The notes: a model not told the origin generated them from the sequence alone. DNA of 64,000 nucleotides from Neisseria sicca (GCF_017753665.1 NZ_CP072524.1:248001-312000), one strand, 5' to 3'. Positions 25,233 through 34,585 are shown, counted from the stretch's first letter. Numbers and translations: made by a program.

Positions 25233-27314
25233 ATGAAATCGCTCAAAACGTTCCTTATTTGGGGCATTGTGGTTTTGGTCGGCGTAGCGTCCTTTACCAC
25301 TTTGGCCCTCAGTCGGGGCGAGCAGGTCAGTGCGGTATGGATGGTCACCGCCGCCGTGTCGGTGTACTGCATCGCTTACCGTTTTTACAGTCTCTACATC
25401 GCCAAATATGTGATGCAGCTTGATCCGAACCGCCTCACGCCCGCCGAGCGGCACAATGACGGTTTGGACTATGTGCCGACACACAAAGGCGTATTGTTCG
25501 GACACCACTTTGCCGCGATTGCGGGCGCAGGTCCCTTGGTCGGTCCCGTGCTGGCTGCGCAAATGGGTTATCTGCCGGGTACGCTGTGGATTATCTTCGG
25601 CGTAGTGTTTGCCGGCGCGGTACAAGACATGATGGTCTTGTTCGTCTCCATGCGCCGCGACGGTAAGTCTTTGGGCGATATCGTAAAACAAGAACTCGGC
25701 ACTGTACCCGGCGTGATCGCGTCCATCGGTATTTTGATGATTATGGTTATCATCATGGCGGTGTTGGCGTTGATTGTGGTGAAAGCACTGGTTCACAGCC
25801 CTTGGGGTACGTTTACGATTGCCGCCACCATGCCGATTGCGCTGTTTATGGGTATTTACACCCGCTATATCCGTCCGGGCAAAATCGGCGAAATTTCCAT
25901 CGTCGGCTTTATCCTGCTGATGCTGGCGGTTATTTACGGCGACAATGTGGCGCACAGCTCCATCGGTCACTGGTTTGACCTTGACGGCATCCAGCTCACT
26001 TGGGCGATTATGATTTACGGCTTCGTAGCATCAGTATTGCCGGTATGGCTGCTGCTGACACCGCGCGACTATCTCTCTACCTTCCTGAAAATCGGTACGA
26101 TTGTCGCACTCGCCATCGGCATCCTCATCGTCAGCCCTGCGCTGCAAATGCCTGCCGTGACCCACTTTATCGACGGTTCCGGCCCAGTATTCTCAGGTGC
26201 ATTGTTCCCGTTCCTCTTCATTACCATCGCCTGTGGTGCGGTTTCAGGCTTCCACGCGCTGATTTCTTCCGGTACTACGCCGAAAATGCTGGAAAACGAA
26301 ACCCACGTCCGCATGATCGGTTACGGCGGTATGTTGATGGAAAGTTTCGTGGCCATTATGGCGCTTGCCGCTGCTGCATCGCTTGATCCCGGCGTGTACT
26401 TCGCCATGAACAGCCCTGCTGCCTTGATCGGCACAGACGCCAATACTGCCGCCGAAGTAATTACCACCAAGCTGCAATTCTCTGTCGATGCCGCAACCCT
26501 GTTGCACACCGCTAAGGAAGTCGGCGAAAACACCATCCTATCCCGTGCGGGCGGTGCGCCTACCCTCGCAGTCGGTATGGCGCACATCATGAGCCGCCTG
26601 ATTCCGGGCGAAGCCATGATGGCATTCTGGTATCACTTTGCCCTGTTGTTTGAAGCCTTGTTCATCCTGACCGCCGTCGATGCCGGTACCCGCGTCGCAC
26701 GTTTCATGATTCAAGACTTGGGCAGTATCTTCTACAAACCTTTCGGTAACACCGACTCCATCCCTGCCAACCTGATTGCGACCTTCTTCGCCGTGGCATT
26801 GTGGGGCTACTTCCTTTACACCGGCGTGACCGACCCGTTGGGCGGCATCAACTCGCTCTGGCCTTTGTTCGGCATCGCCAACCAAATGCTGGCAGGCGTA
26901 GCCTTGATTATGTGTGCCGTTGTGTTGATTAAGATGAAACGCGACCGTTATGTCTGGGTGGCACTCGTTCCTGCCGTCGGCGTACTGTTTGTAACCTGCT
27001 ATGCCGGTCTGCAAAAACTGTTCCACAGCGACCCGCGTGTCAGCTTCCTTGCCCATGCCGGCAAATACAGCGACGCATTGGCTAAAAACGAAGTCCTCGC
27101 GCCCGCTAAAGACATCGGCGAAATGTCGCAAATCATCTTTAACGACCAAATCAATGCCGGTCTGACCGCATTGTTCCTCTCCGTCGTCGTCGTCGTTGCC
27201 ATCTACGGCGTGCGTACCGCCATGAAAGCACGCAAAGTCGGCTGGTCAACCGCTAAAGAAATTCCGGCGGTGTACCGCGACGGCAAACAACCGGAGGCAC
27301 AAAGTGAAGCGTAA
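25233..27314 (+). CDS. cstA: Carbon starvation protein CstA (peptide/pyruvate transporter family)
   Basis: Inner-membrane transporter of 693 residues with about 16-18 hydrophobic segments. In E. coli CstA takes up peptides on starvation, and a paralogue imports pyruvate. Family hallmarks include FGHHFAAIAGAGPLVGPVLA near residue 90, FGVVFAGAVQDMMVLFVSMR, SGFHALISSGTTPKMLENE and PLGGINSLWPLFGIANQMLA. RBS AAGGA lies before ATG 25233. The 3' end overlaps the ybdD-like gene by 11 bases, as is typical for the cstA-ybdD pair. Confidence 0.94.
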   Translation: MKSLKTFLIWGIVVLVGVASFTTLALSRGEQVSAVWMVTAAVSVYCIAYRFYSLYIAKYVMQLDPNRLTPAERHNDGLDYVPTHKGVLFGHHFAAIAGAGPLVGPVLAAQMGYLPGTLWIIFGVVFAGAVQDMMVLFVSMRRDGKSLGDIVKQELGTVPGVIASIGILMIMVIIMAVLALIVVKALVHSPWGTFTIAATMPIALFMGIYTRYIRPGKIGEISIVGFILLMLAVIYGDNVAHSSIGHWFDLDGIQLTWAIMIYGFVASVLPVWLLLTPRDYLSTFLKIGTIVALAIGILIVSPALQMPAVTHFIDGSGPVFSGALFPFLFITIACGAVSGFHALISSGTTPKMLENETHVRMIGYGGMLMESFVAIMALAAAASLDPGVYFAMNSPAALIGTDANTAAEVITTKLQFSVDAATLLHTAKEVGENTILSRAGGAPTLAVGMAHIMSRLIPGEAMMAFWYHFALLFEALFILTAVDAGTRVARFMIQDLGSIFYKPFGNTDSIPANLIATFFAVALWGYFLYTGVTDPLGGINSLWPLFGIANQMLAGVALIMCAVVLIKMKRDRYVWVALVPAVGVLFVTCYAGLQKLFHSDPRVSFLAHAGKYSDALAKNEVLAPAKDIGEMSQIIFNDQINAGLTALFLSVVVVVAIYGVRTAMKARKVGWSTAKEIPAVYRDGKQPEAQSEA

Positions 27315-27498
27315 ACTCGCCGCTTGGTGGAAAACCGCCAAACTTACCGCCAACCTCATGGCAGGCGTGCCCGATTATGAAAACTACGTTGCCCAACAGC
27401 GCAAACATAATCCCAACGCCCCCGTCATGACCGAGCTGCAATTTCAAGACTACTGCCGCAAACGCCGCTGCGGCGCAAACGGCGGAAGATGTTGTTAA
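27304..27498 (+). CDS. ybdD: YbdD/YjiX-family small protein
   Basis: 64 residues encoded from a GTG start with GGAGG ten bases upstream, overlapping the cstA stop. Family motifs GVPDYENYVAQQRKHNP and PVMTELQFQDYCRKRR are intact. The C-terminus GANGGRCC ends in two Cys. In other bacteria the partner is needed for full function of CstA-type transporters. Followed by a DUS terminator, so this is a two-gene operon. Confidence 0.9.
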   Translation: MKRKLAAWWKTAKLTANLMAGVPDYENYVAQQRKHNPNAPVMTELQFQDYCRKRRCGANGGRCC

Positions 27499-27513
27499 TC
27501 GCTTGAACGGTTG

Positions 27514-27550
27514 AAAAAAGGTCGTCTGAAAGTTTTCAGACGACCTTTTT
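27514..27550. terminator. DUS hairpin terminator after ybdD
   Basis: AAAAAAGGTCGTCTGAAA faces TTTTCAGACGACCTTTTT. It serves the cstA operon and the convergent prmB. Confidence 0.82.
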
Positions 27551-27578
27551 ATATCAATGCTGCTTGAAAAAGGACGGG

Positions 27579-28484
27579 TTAGTATTCGCCCAATAGCTGC
27601 TCGCGGGTCAGTAAGAATACGAATCCGTCGCCGCCGCTGGTTTCCAGCCAAGTAAACGGCAGCTCGGGATAGGCGGCTTCCAATACATCGCGGTTGTGTC
27701 CGATTTCGACCAGCAGTACGCCTTTGGGATTGAGGTATTTGGCTGCGTGCAGCAGGATTTGGCGGGTGGCGTCCAAACCGTCTTCGCCGCTGCCCAAGGC
27801 GAGTTCGGGTTCGTGCAGGTATTCGTCGGGCAGCATATCGACCGATTCGGCATCGACGTAGGGCGGGTTGGAAACAATCAGGTCGTATGTGCCTTCCAAT
27901 CCTTCGAACAAGTCGGTGTGAATCAGGTTAATGCGCTCTTCCAAACCATAATCTTCAACGTTGATGGCGGCTACTTCCAGCGCATCCAAACTCAAATCGA
28001 CGGCGTCAATTTCAGCGGCGGGGTAGTGGTGTGCCATTTGGATGGCGAGGCAGCCGCTGCCGGTGCATAAATCCAATGCGCGGTGAACCAATTCGGGATG
28101 CTCTATCCATGGGGTGAGGCTGTCGCCGAGCAGTTCGTAAATAAACGAGCGCGGTACGATGACGCGTTCGTCAACATAAAAATCGAAATCGCCTTGCCAT
28201 GCCTGATGGGTAAGGTAGGCGGCGGGGATGTGTTCGACTGCGCGGCGTTCCAGCACTACCAACACTTCTTCTTTCTCGCTTTGCAGCAGCTTGGCGTCGA
28301 GGTAAGGCTCCAGCGTGTCCAGCGGCAGGTTGAGGGTGTGCAGAATCAGGTAGGCGGCTTCATCGTGCGCGTTGTCCGAGCCATGCCCGAAAAACAAACC
28401 GGCATCGTTGAAACGGCTGACGGCGAAACGCAGGATGTCGCGGACGGTGGTCAATTCTTGGGCTGCTTGGGTAAACATATTCAT
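27579..28484 (-). CDS. prmB: Ribosomal protein L3 N5-glutamine methyltransferase PrmB
   Basis: SAM-dependent methyltransferase that modifies a Gln of ribosomal protein uL3. It has 301 residues. The SAM-binding motif I is ALDLCTGSGCLAIQMAHHYP, and the catalytic NPPY motif is IVSNPPYVDAESV. Start chosen at 28484 (MNMFTQAAQELTT) because TAAGGA lies 6-11 bases upstream; an in-frame GTG at 28508 includes that RBS. It differs from PrmC/HemK by length and the N-terminal domain. Confidence 0.92.
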   Translation of the reverse strand: MNMFTQAAQELTTVRDILRFAVSRFNDAGLFFGHGSDNAHDEAAYLILHTLNLPLDTLEPYLDAKLLQSEKEEVLVVLERRAVEHIPAAYLTHQAWQGDFDFYVDERVIVPRSFIYELLGDSLTPWIEHPELVHRALDLCTGSGCLAIQMAHHYPAAEIDAVDLSLDALEVAAINVEDYGLEERINLIHTDLFEGLEGTYDLIVSNPPYVDAESVDMLPDEYLHEPELALGSGEDGLDATRQILLHAAKYLNPKGVLLVEIGHNRDVLEAAYPELPFTWLETSGGDGFVFLLTREQLLGEY

Positions 28485-28565
28485 CAAAATCCTTAATGGT
28501 CGGAACACCGTCCTTCGGGCGGCGGAATCGGGAAGTCATTTATTGCAAAGCGGAGCGATTATAAC

Positions 28566-28601
28566 AGAGGTCGTCTGAAAGCATGGTTTCAGACGACCTC
28601 T
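28566..28601. terminator. DUS hairpin between prmB and cytochrome c gene
   Basis: AGAGGTCGTCTGAAA faces TTTCAGACGACCTCT with an 8-base loop; terminator of the cytochrome gene on the minus strand. Confidence 0.75.
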
Positions 28602-28616
28602 TGATTGCGGGAGCGG

Positions 28617-29015
28617 TTATTTTTTGCCTTTTGCTGCTTTCACATCTTTTTCGGTGATGGTGCCGCCACCGTTATCAAATGCATTCATGATGTAGGTCGA
28701 AACTGCTGCTACGTCCGCTTCGTTGATGGCTGTTGCGGGCATGAAGCCGTTGTAGGGTTTGCCGTTAACCTTGATCGGGCCGTTGATGCCTTTGAGCATG
28801 CTGTTCAACAGTACTTGCGGTTTTTTCATGATGTAGTCGGAACGGAACAGGGGCGGGAACATTGCGCCTCTGCCTTCGCCTTTTTTACCGTGGCAGGCAG
28901 CGCAGTTGGTTTCGTAAATTTTCTGCCCTTGCGCCATCTGTGCGGCATCGGCGGCGAAAGTTGGGGCGGAAAAGCAGGAGAGTGCGGCAAGAGTCAGGAT
29001 GTGGATGGTTTTCAT
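28617..29015 (-). CDS. Periplasmic c-type cytochrome
   Basis: 132 residues with a signal peptide (MKTIHILTLAALSCFSAPTF, cleaved after AFA-like site near residue 22). One covalent haem site CAACH is near residue 40, and the likely axial Met is in YNGFMPATAI near residue 100. It resembles the cytochrome c class I subunits of electron-transfer chains to respiratory enzymes. Lys-rich tail DVKAAKGKK. Start at ATG 29015 with AAGGA about 8 bases upstream; an open frame to 29075 precedes it but lacks a signal sequence. Physiological partner unknown. Confidence 0.9.
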   Translation of the reverse strand: MKTIHILTLAALSCFSAPTFAADAAQMAQGQKIYETNCAACHGKKGEGRGAMFPPLFRSDYIMKKPQVLLNSMLKGINGPIKVNGKPYNGFMPATAINEADVAAVSTYIMNAFDNGGGTITEKDVKAAKGKK

Positions 29016-29077
29016 GGTTTGTCCTTGCAGATGGTCGGGATGTTTTTGTTTTAGAGGAATAGGGCAATCATACAATA

Positions 29078-29123
29078 AAGGTCATCTGAAAACCTATCCT
29101 GCCTAAGCTTTTCAGACGACCTT
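29078..29123. terminator. DUS-like hairpin downstream of hemH
   Basis: AAAGGTCATCTGAAAA faces TTTTCAGACGACCTTA; the first arm has one substitution (CAT for CGT) in the DUS core. It lies between hemH and the cytochrome gene on the minus strand. Confidence 0.65.
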
Positions 29124-29153
29124 AGATTTAAGTCAAACAAACGGAAGGATACT

Positions 29154-30164
29154 TCAAACCCATCCGCGCAAATTGCGCCGCACCAAATCTGCCAGCGCGC
29201 CTATCCATTCTGCGCCGTCGTTCAGGCAGGGGATATAGCGGTATTCTTTACCGCCTGCGGCGTGAAATTGTTCGCGCCCCATCAAAGCGATTTCTTCCAT
29301 CGTTTCCAAGCAGTCTGCCATGAAGCCCGGACAGAAAACGTCCAATTTCGTTATGCCTTGTTTCGGTAGTTCGTCAAACAGAACCTGCGTACTCGGTTTA
29401 ACCCATTTTGCCTTGCCGAACTGGCTTTGGAAGGAAACGATATATTCCTGCTCAGTGAGCTCCAAGGCTTCGGCAAGCAGTTTGGCGGTATGGCGGCATT
29501 CGTCGGGATAAGGGTCGCCTTCGTCGTACTGTTTCTGCGGTATGCCGTGAAAACTCAGCATCAGTTTTTCGCCGCGCCCCTGTTCCGCCCAATATGCCTG
29601 AATCTGCTTTTTCATGGCTTCGATATAGCCTGCATCATCGTAGAAACGGGATACCGTGCGTATGCTGAGTTGGTTGCGCTGGCGCAGTAATTGCAAGAAT
29701 ACTTTATCCAAAGCCGCGCCTGTGCTTGATGCCGCATATTGCGGATAAAGCGGGACTACCAAAAGATTACCGATGCCTTGCGATTTCAATTCCGCCAAGA
29801 CGTCGTCAACGCCCGGTTTGCCGTAAGTCATGGCGTAGCGGACGGTTATATCCGGCAGTAGTTGGTCCAAGGCTTCGGCTTGGCGTGCGGTATAAACCAA
29901 TAAGGGCGAGCCTTCTTTAAACCAGATTTTTTCATAGGCATGCGCACTTTTTTTCGGGCGCAGCGTCAGTATCAGGCCACGCAAAATCGGTTGCCACAAC
30001 AGCTTCGGCAGTTCTACCACGCGTTGGTCGGATAAAAAGTCGCGCAGGTAAGGTTTGACGGCTTGCGCGGTCGGAGCATCCGGTGTGCCGAGGTTAAGCA
30101 GTAGGACGGCGGTACGGGTTTGGTCGGTGTACGGGAGGGGAGGCTCTGGCAGGAAACGGGGCAT
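29154..30164 (-). CDS. hemH: Ferrochelatase
   Basis: Inserts Fe2+ into protoporphyrin IX in the last step of haem synthesis. It has 336 residues. Landmarks are AVLLLNLGTPDAPTAQAVKP at the N-terminus, VVPLYPQYAASSTGAALD, the catalytic His in LMLSFHGIPQKQYDEGDPYP, and the late Glu region DCLETMEEI. FQSQFGKAKWVKPSTQ is conserved. No membrane anchor. Single gene between DUS hairpins, next to a haem protein gene. Confidence 0.95.
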   Translation of the reverse strand: MPRFLPEPPLPYTDQTRTAVLLLNLGTPDAPTAQAVKPYLRDFLSDQRVVELPKLLWQPILRGLILTLRPKKSAHAYEKIWFKEGSPLLVYTARQAEALDQLLPDITVRYAMTYGKPGVDDVLAELKSQGIGNLLVVPLYPQYAASSTGAALDKVFLQLLRQRNQLSIRTVSRFYDDAGYIEAMKKQIQAYWAEQGRGEKLMLSFHGIPQKQYDEGDPYPDECRHTAKLLAEALELTEQEYIVSFQSQFGKAKWVKPSTQVLFDELPKQGITKLDVFCPGFMADCLETMEEIALMGREQFHAAGGKEYRYIPCLNDGAEWIGALADLVRRNLRGWV

Positions 30165-30200
30165 GGTTTCTTTCTTTAATATTGAATGATATTTTGTGCA

Positions 30201-30255
30201 AAAGGTCGTCTGAAAAGCAAAGGGTCAATCAAGATAAATGTTTTCAGACGACCTC
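30201..30255. terminator. DUS hairpin downstream of tgt
   Basis: AAAAGGTCGTCTGAAAA faces TTTTCAGACGACCTC across about 25 bases; terminates tgt before hemH. Confidence 0.72.
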
Positions 30256-30273
30256 GATAAGCATAGTTAAATC

Positions 30274-31389
30274 TCAATCCACTCCGCGGGCGCGGTTTTC
30301 ATGAAATTGCGCCTGCCAGTCGGCAAATTTTCCTTGCTCGATGGCTTCGCGCATTTCCGCCATGATGACTTGGTAGAAATGTAGGTTATGGATGGTGTTG
30401 AGTTGCGCGCCCAAGATTTCGCCGGTGCGGTGCAGGTGGTGCAGGTAGGCGCGGCTGAAGTTTTGGCAGGCGTAGCAGGTGCAGCTTTCGTCTATCGGGC
30501 GTTTGTCGAGCTTGTGTTTAGCGTTTTTGATTTTCAAATCGCCGAAACGGGTGAACAGCCAGCCGTTGCGCGCATTGCGGGTGGGCATGACGCAGTCGAA
30601 CATGTCCACGCCGTGTGCCACGCCGTAAACGAGGTCTTCGGGTGTGCCGACGCCCATCAGGTAATGCGGTTTGTGTTCGGGCAGCATCGGTCCGACGGCG
30701 CGCAGCATGCGGTACATTTCGGGTTTGGGTTCGCCGACGGACAGCCCTCCGATGGCAAGGCCGGGGAAGTCGAATTGTTCCAGCCCGCGCAGCGATTCTG
30801 CGCGCAAATCTTCATACATCGCGCCTTGCACGATGCCGAATAAGGCATTCGGGTTCTTCAAGTCTTCAAAGGCTTTTTTGCTTCGTTCTGCCCAGCGTAG
30901 GCTCATTTGCAGGGACTTTTGCGCCTGCTCGTGCGTTGCTTCGCCCGGTGTGCATTCGTCCAACTGCATCACGATGTCAGAGTTGAGTACAGTCTGGATT
31001 TTCATGGAGATTTCGGGCGAGAGGAAGAGTCTGTCGCCGTTAATCGGGCTTTGGAAGGTGCAGCCTTCTTCGGTGAGTTTGCGCATATCGGAGAGCGAGA
31101 AAACCTGAAAACCGCCTGAGTCGGTCAAGATAGGTTTGTCCCAGCCGATAAATTCGTGCAATCCGCCGAATTGTTCGATAACTTCCAAACCGGGGCGCAG
31201 CCATAAATGGTAAGTGTTGCCCAAAATAATTTGTGCCTTGATGTCGTGCAGGTTTTGCGGATTCATCGCTTTAACCGAGCCGTAAGTGCCGACCGGCATA
31301 AATACGGGCGTTTCGATTTTGCCGTGGTTCAGTTCCAGCGTGCCGCGTCGGGCGTAACCGTCTTTTTTGTGTAAGGTAAATTTGAGCAT
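30274..31389 (-). CDS. tgt: tRNA-guanine transglycosylase (queuine tRNA-ribosyltransferase)
   Basis: Exchanges guanine-34 for preQ1 in tRNAs with GUN anticodons. It has 371 residues. The active-site Asp nucleophile region is MPTRNARNGWLFTRFGD with DMFDCVMPT before it; the general-base Asp is in LTDSGGFQVFSL. Zinc ligands are CTCYACQNFSRAYLHHL (three Cys, one His). Start at ATG 31389 (MLKFTLHKKDGYARRG). Confidence 0.96.
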   Translation of the reverse strand: MLKFTLHKKDGYARRGTLELNHGKIETPVFMPVGTYGSVKAMNPQNLHDIKAQIILGNTYHLWLRPGLEVIEQFGGLHEFIGWDKPILTDSGGFQVFSLSDMRKLTEEGCTFQSPINGDRLFLSPEISMKIQTVLNSDIVMQLDECTPGEATHEQAQKSLQMSLRWAERSKKAFEDLKNPNALFGIVQGAMYEDLRAESLRGLEQFDFPGLAIGGLSVGEPKPEMYRMLRAVGPMLPEHKPHYLMGVGTPEDLVYGVAHGVDMFDCVMPTRNARNGWLFTRFGDLKIKNAKHKLDKRPIDESCTCYACQNFSRAYLHHLHRTGEILGAQLNTIHNLHFYQVIMAEMREAIEQGKFADWQAQFHENRARGVD

Positions 31390-31599
31390 AGGTTGTATCT
31401 ATAATGTAGAAAACGGCGTGCGAAGCCGCCGTGCAGTCAAACGATTGAGGTAAAAACGCGATTATAAAGGATTTTCATCGCAATAGCGGTGTTTGAATAT
31501 TTCAGACGACCTTAGTTCGTATCGAGATGTTCACTGTTGAAAATGTTTCAAAAAAATCACAATGTTTCGACAATGTCGTCTGAAACCTCATTTTCATGC

Positions 31600-31629
31600 T
31601 TGCCATCGCGTCAAAGTATCGTCTATAAT
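31600..31629 (+). promoter_or_regulatory. Sigma-70 promoter for tRNA-Val
   Basis: TTGCCA (31600-31605) and TATAAT (31624-31629) are 18 bases apart, placing the start about ten bases before the tRNA 5' end. Confidence 0.7.
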
Positions 31630-31645
31630 CCAAACCCTATTAAAC

Positions 31646-31722
31646 AGGCACGTAGCTCAGTTGGTTAGAGCACCACCTTGACATGGTGGGGGTCGTTGGT
31701 TCGAATCCAATCGTGCCTACCA
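31646..31722 (+). tRNA. tRNA-Val (anticodon GAC)
   Basis: The 77-nt cloverleaf includes an encoded CCA. The acceptor arms are AGGCACG and CGTGCCT. The anticodon stem-loop is CCACC-TTGACAT-GGTGG, giving anticodon GAC, which reads GUC and GUU. The T-arm is GTTGG-TTCGAAT-CCAAT. Confidence 0.96.
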
Positions 31723-31776
31723 AATTTCTCAAACGGCATTTATGCCGTTATTTTTTAATGTTTTGGAGCTTGTTTG

Positions 31777-33690
31777 ATGTTGAACATTACCTTGCCGGAC
31801 GGCTCAGTCCGCCAGTACGAATCGCCCGTTACCGTGGCACAGATTGCCGCGTCTATCGGAGCAGGTTTGGCGAAGGCGACAGTGGCGGGTAAGGTAAACG
31901 GTAAATTGGTCGATGCATGCGATCCGATTACCGAAGATTCAACCGTCCAAATTATTACCCCGAAAGACCAAGAAGGCGTCGAAATCATCCGCCACTCTTG
32001 CGCCCACCTTGTCGGTCATGCGGTCAAGCAGCTCTATCCTAATGCAAAAATGGTTATCGGCCCCGTCATTGAAGAGGGCTTTTATTACGATATCGCAACG
32101 GAAAAACCGTTTACGCCTGAAGATGTCGCTGCCATCGAAGCGCGTATGAAAGAATTGATTGCTCAGGATTATGATGTAGTCAAAATTATGACTCCGCGCG
32201 CCGAAACCATCAAAATTTTCCAAGATCGCGGTGAAGAATACAAGCTGCGCTTGATTGACGATATGCCCGAAGTTGAAGCAATGGGTATGTATCATCATCA
32301 GGAATATGTCGATATGTGCCGCGGTCCGCACGTTCCGAACACCCGTTTCCTGAAAAACTTCAAGCTGACCAAGTTGGCAGGTGCATACTGGCGTGGAGAC
32401 AGTAATAATGAAATGCTGCAACGTATTTACGGTACGGCTTGGGCGACAAAAGACGAATTAAAAGCCTATATCCAGCGTATCGAAGAAGCAGAAAAACGCG
32501 ATCATCGCAAATTGGGCAAACAACTGGATTTGTTCCACTTGCAAGACGAAGCGCCGGGTATGGTGTTTTGGCATCCCAAAGGTTGGGCTTTGTGGCAGAC
32601 TATCGAGCAGCATATGCGTAAAGAGCTGAATGCCGCCGGCTATAAAGAAGTCAAAACTCCCCAAATCATGGATAAAACCTTTTGGGAAAAATCCGGTCAC
32701 TGGGATAACTACAAAGACAATATGTTCGTAACCAGTTCGGAAAAACGCGAATATGCGGTTAAACCAATGAATTGCCCCGGACATGTTCAGATTTTCAATA
32801 ACGGCTTGCGCTCGTACCGTGATTTGCCGATGCGTTTGGCAGAGTTTGGCTCTTGCCATCGCAACGAGCCGAGTGGTGCATTGCATGGACTGATGCGTGT
32901 TCGCGGTTTTGTACAAGACGATGCGCATATTTTCTGCACCGAAGATCAAATTGTCAGCGAAGCGCGGGCATTTAATGAATTGCTGGTTCGTATTTACAAG
33001 CAATTCGGTTTCCACGATGTATCCGTCAAGCTTTCACTGCGTCCTGAGAAGCGCGCCGGTTCAGACGACGTGTGGGATAAGGCAGAACAAGGTCTACGCG
33101 AAGCATTGACTGCTTGCGGCGTGGAATGGGACGAGTTGCCGGGTGAGGGCGCGTTCTACGGACCTAAAATCGAATATCACGTCAAAGACGCATTGGGACG
33201 TTCTTGGCAGTGTGGTACGCTGCAACTGGACTTTGTATTGCCGGAACGCTTAGATGCAGAATATGTAACCGAAAACAATGACCGCGCCCGTCCGGTAATG
33301 TTGCACCGCGCCATTTTGGGTTCTTTGGAACGATTTATCGGTATTTTGATTGAAAACCATGCAGGTTCTTTCCCGTTGTGGTTGGCGCCGGTTCAAATGG
33401 TGATTATGAATATCACCGAAAATCAAGCGGATTACTGCCGTGAAGTGGCTGCCAAATTGCAAGCCGCAGGCTTCCGTGTGGAGCTGGATTTGCGTAACGA
33501 AAAAATTGGCTACAAAATCCGCGATAACAGCCAATACCGCTTCCCTTATCAAATCGTTGTCGGCGATAAAGAGAAGCAGGAAAACAAAGTGGCCGTGCGC
33601 CGCAAAGCAGAAGACTTGGGTTCTTTGGATTTGGATGATTTCATTGCACAACTACAGCAAGAAATCGCGGATGCCCTCGTCAACCATTAA
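31777..33690 (+). CDS. thrS: Threonyl-tRNA synthetase
   Basis: Class II synthetase of 637 residues. An N-terminal TGS domain (MLNITLPDGSVRQYESPVTV) and the HxxxH editing domain (HSCAHLVGHAVKQLYP) precede the catalytic core. The zinc-binding Cys is in KPMNCPGHVQIF; motif 2 is GSCHRNEPSGALHGLMRVRG, and motif 3 lies near LHRAILGSLERFIGILIE. Start at 31777 with GGAG 9 bases upstream; the TTG three bases earlier is ignored. It heads the thrS-infC-rpmI-rplT block, with infC only 17 bases downstream. Confidence 0.97.
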   Translation: MLNITLPDGSVRQYESPVTVAQIAASIGAGLAKATVAGKVNGKLVDACDPITEDSTVQIITPKDQEGVEIIRHSCAHLVGHAVKQLYPNAKMVIGPVIEEGFYYDIATEKPFTPEDVAAIEARMKELIAQDYDVVKIMTPRAETIKIFQDRGEEYKLRLIDDMPEVEAMGMYHHQEYVDMCRGPHVPNTRFLKNFKLTKLAGAYWRGDSNNEMLQRIYGTAWATKDELKAYIQRIEEAEKRDHRKLGKQLDLFHLQDEAPGMVFWHPKGWALWQTIEQHMRKELNAAGYKEVKTPQIMDKTFWEKSGHWDNYKDNMFVTSSEKREYAVKPMNCPGHVQIFNNGLRSYRDLPMRLAEFGSCHRNEPSGALHGLMRVRGFVQDDAHIFCTEDQIVSEARAFNELLVRIYKQFGFHDVSVKLSLRPEKRAGSDDVWDKAEQGLREALTACGVEWDELPGEGAFYGPKIEYHVKDALGRSWQCGTLQLDFVLPERLDAEYVTENNDRARPVMLHRAILGSLERFIGILIENHAGSFPLWLAPVQMVIMNITENQADYCREVAAKLQAAGFRVELDLRNEKIGYKIRDNSQYRFPYQIVVGDKEKQENKVAVRRKAEDLGSLDLDDFIAQLQQEIADALVNH

Positions 33691-33707
33691 TTTTTATAGG
33701 AGTATTC

Positions 33708-34229
33708 ATCATCGCTCAAGAACGCGAAGCACGAATCAATGGCGAAATTACCGCCAAAGAAGTGCGTTTAATCAGTGAGTCAGGCGAACAGCTTGGTGTC
33801 GTATCGGTTCGTGAAGCTTTGGCTATGGCCGAAGAGCAGGATGTGGATTTGGTAGAGATTTCCCCTACTGCCAAACCGCCCGTGTGCAAACTGATGGATT
33901 ACGGTAAATATAAATACCAACAAGCCAAGAAACGCGACGAAGCCAAGAAAAATCAGAAGCAGGTGCAAATTAAGGAAATCAAATTCCGTCCGGGTACCGA
34001 TGAAGGCGATTATCAAATCAAAATGCGCAACATCAACCGCTTCTTGGCTGACGGCGATAAAGTCAAAGTAACACTCCGTTTCCGTGGTCGTGAAATGGCT
34101 CACCAACAACTCGGTGCGCAACTTTTAGAGCGCGTAAAAGAAGATTTGGCGGAAGTAGCCCAAATCGAATCCTTCCCTAAAATGGAAGGCCGTCAAATGG
34201 TGATGATGATTGCACCAAAGAAAAAATAA
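33708..34229 (+). CDS. infC: Translation initiation factor IF-3, AUC start
   Basis: IF-3 binds 30S subunits and checks start codons. The family N-terminus AQEREARINGEITAKEVRLI begins right after tandem ATC codons at 33708 and 33711, with AGGAG (33698-33702) at proper spacing; there is no ATG, GTG or TTG before the conserved region. I choose ATC 33708, giving 173 residues. The N-domain, Lys-rich linker (KYQQAKKRDEAKKNQK) and C-domain (IKFRPGTDEGDYQIKMRNIN) are complete. Non-AUG starts let IF-3 repress its own synthesis in E. coli (AUU). Automatic callers would start at the GTG/TTG at 33762 and lose 18 residues. Confidence 0.9.
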   Translation: MIAQEREARINGEITAKEVRLISESGEQLGVVSVREALAMAEEQDVDLVEISPTAKPPVCKLMDYGKYKYQQAKKRDEAKKNQKQVQIKEIKFRPGTDEGDYQIKMRNINRFLADGDKVKVTLRFRGREMAHQQLGAQLLERVKEDLAEVAQIESFPKMEGRQMVMMIAPKKK

Positions 34230-34238
34230 AGTTATAAT
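34210..34238 (+). promoter_or_regulatory. Internal promoter for rpmI-rplT
   Basis: TTGCAC (34210-34215) and TATAAT (34233-34238) are 17 bases apart and overlap the end of infC. The resulting leader to rpmI is about 130 bases, with short inverted segments such as GATTGCCGCTTC / GATTGGCGGC that could be a regulatory fold. Confidence 0.7.
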
Positions 34239-34375
34239 TTTTAGCTTAATCCGATTGCCGCTTCGGAGTAAGCTTTTGATTGGCGGCAAAAACCGTGGCA
34301 TTTTGGGTTCAAGTGTTTGAAACCAATGTTTTAAAACCCCCTGATGCCTTATCTAATAACGAATGGAGTTTTCCC

Positions 34376-34573
34376 ATGCCTAAAATGAAAACCAAGTCTA
34401 GCGCGAAAAAACGCTTCAAAGTACTGGGTAACGGCGGTGTAAAACGCGCTCATGCGTTCAAACGCCACATCTTGACTAAAAAGACCACTAAAAACAAACG
34501 CCAATTGCGCGGTACCTCTATGGTAAACGATCGCGATTTGGCTTCTGTTGCTAAAATGTTACCCTACGCTTAA
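34376..34573 (+). CDS. rpmI: 50S ribosomal protein L35
   Basis: 65-residue basic protein starting [20 protein letters not shown], full length for bL35. GGAG lies 7-10 bases before the ATG at 34376; an in-frame extension to 34280 is leader sequence. Followed by rplT after 12 bases. Confidence 0.97.
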
Positions 34574-34585
34574 GGAGTTTAGAAT

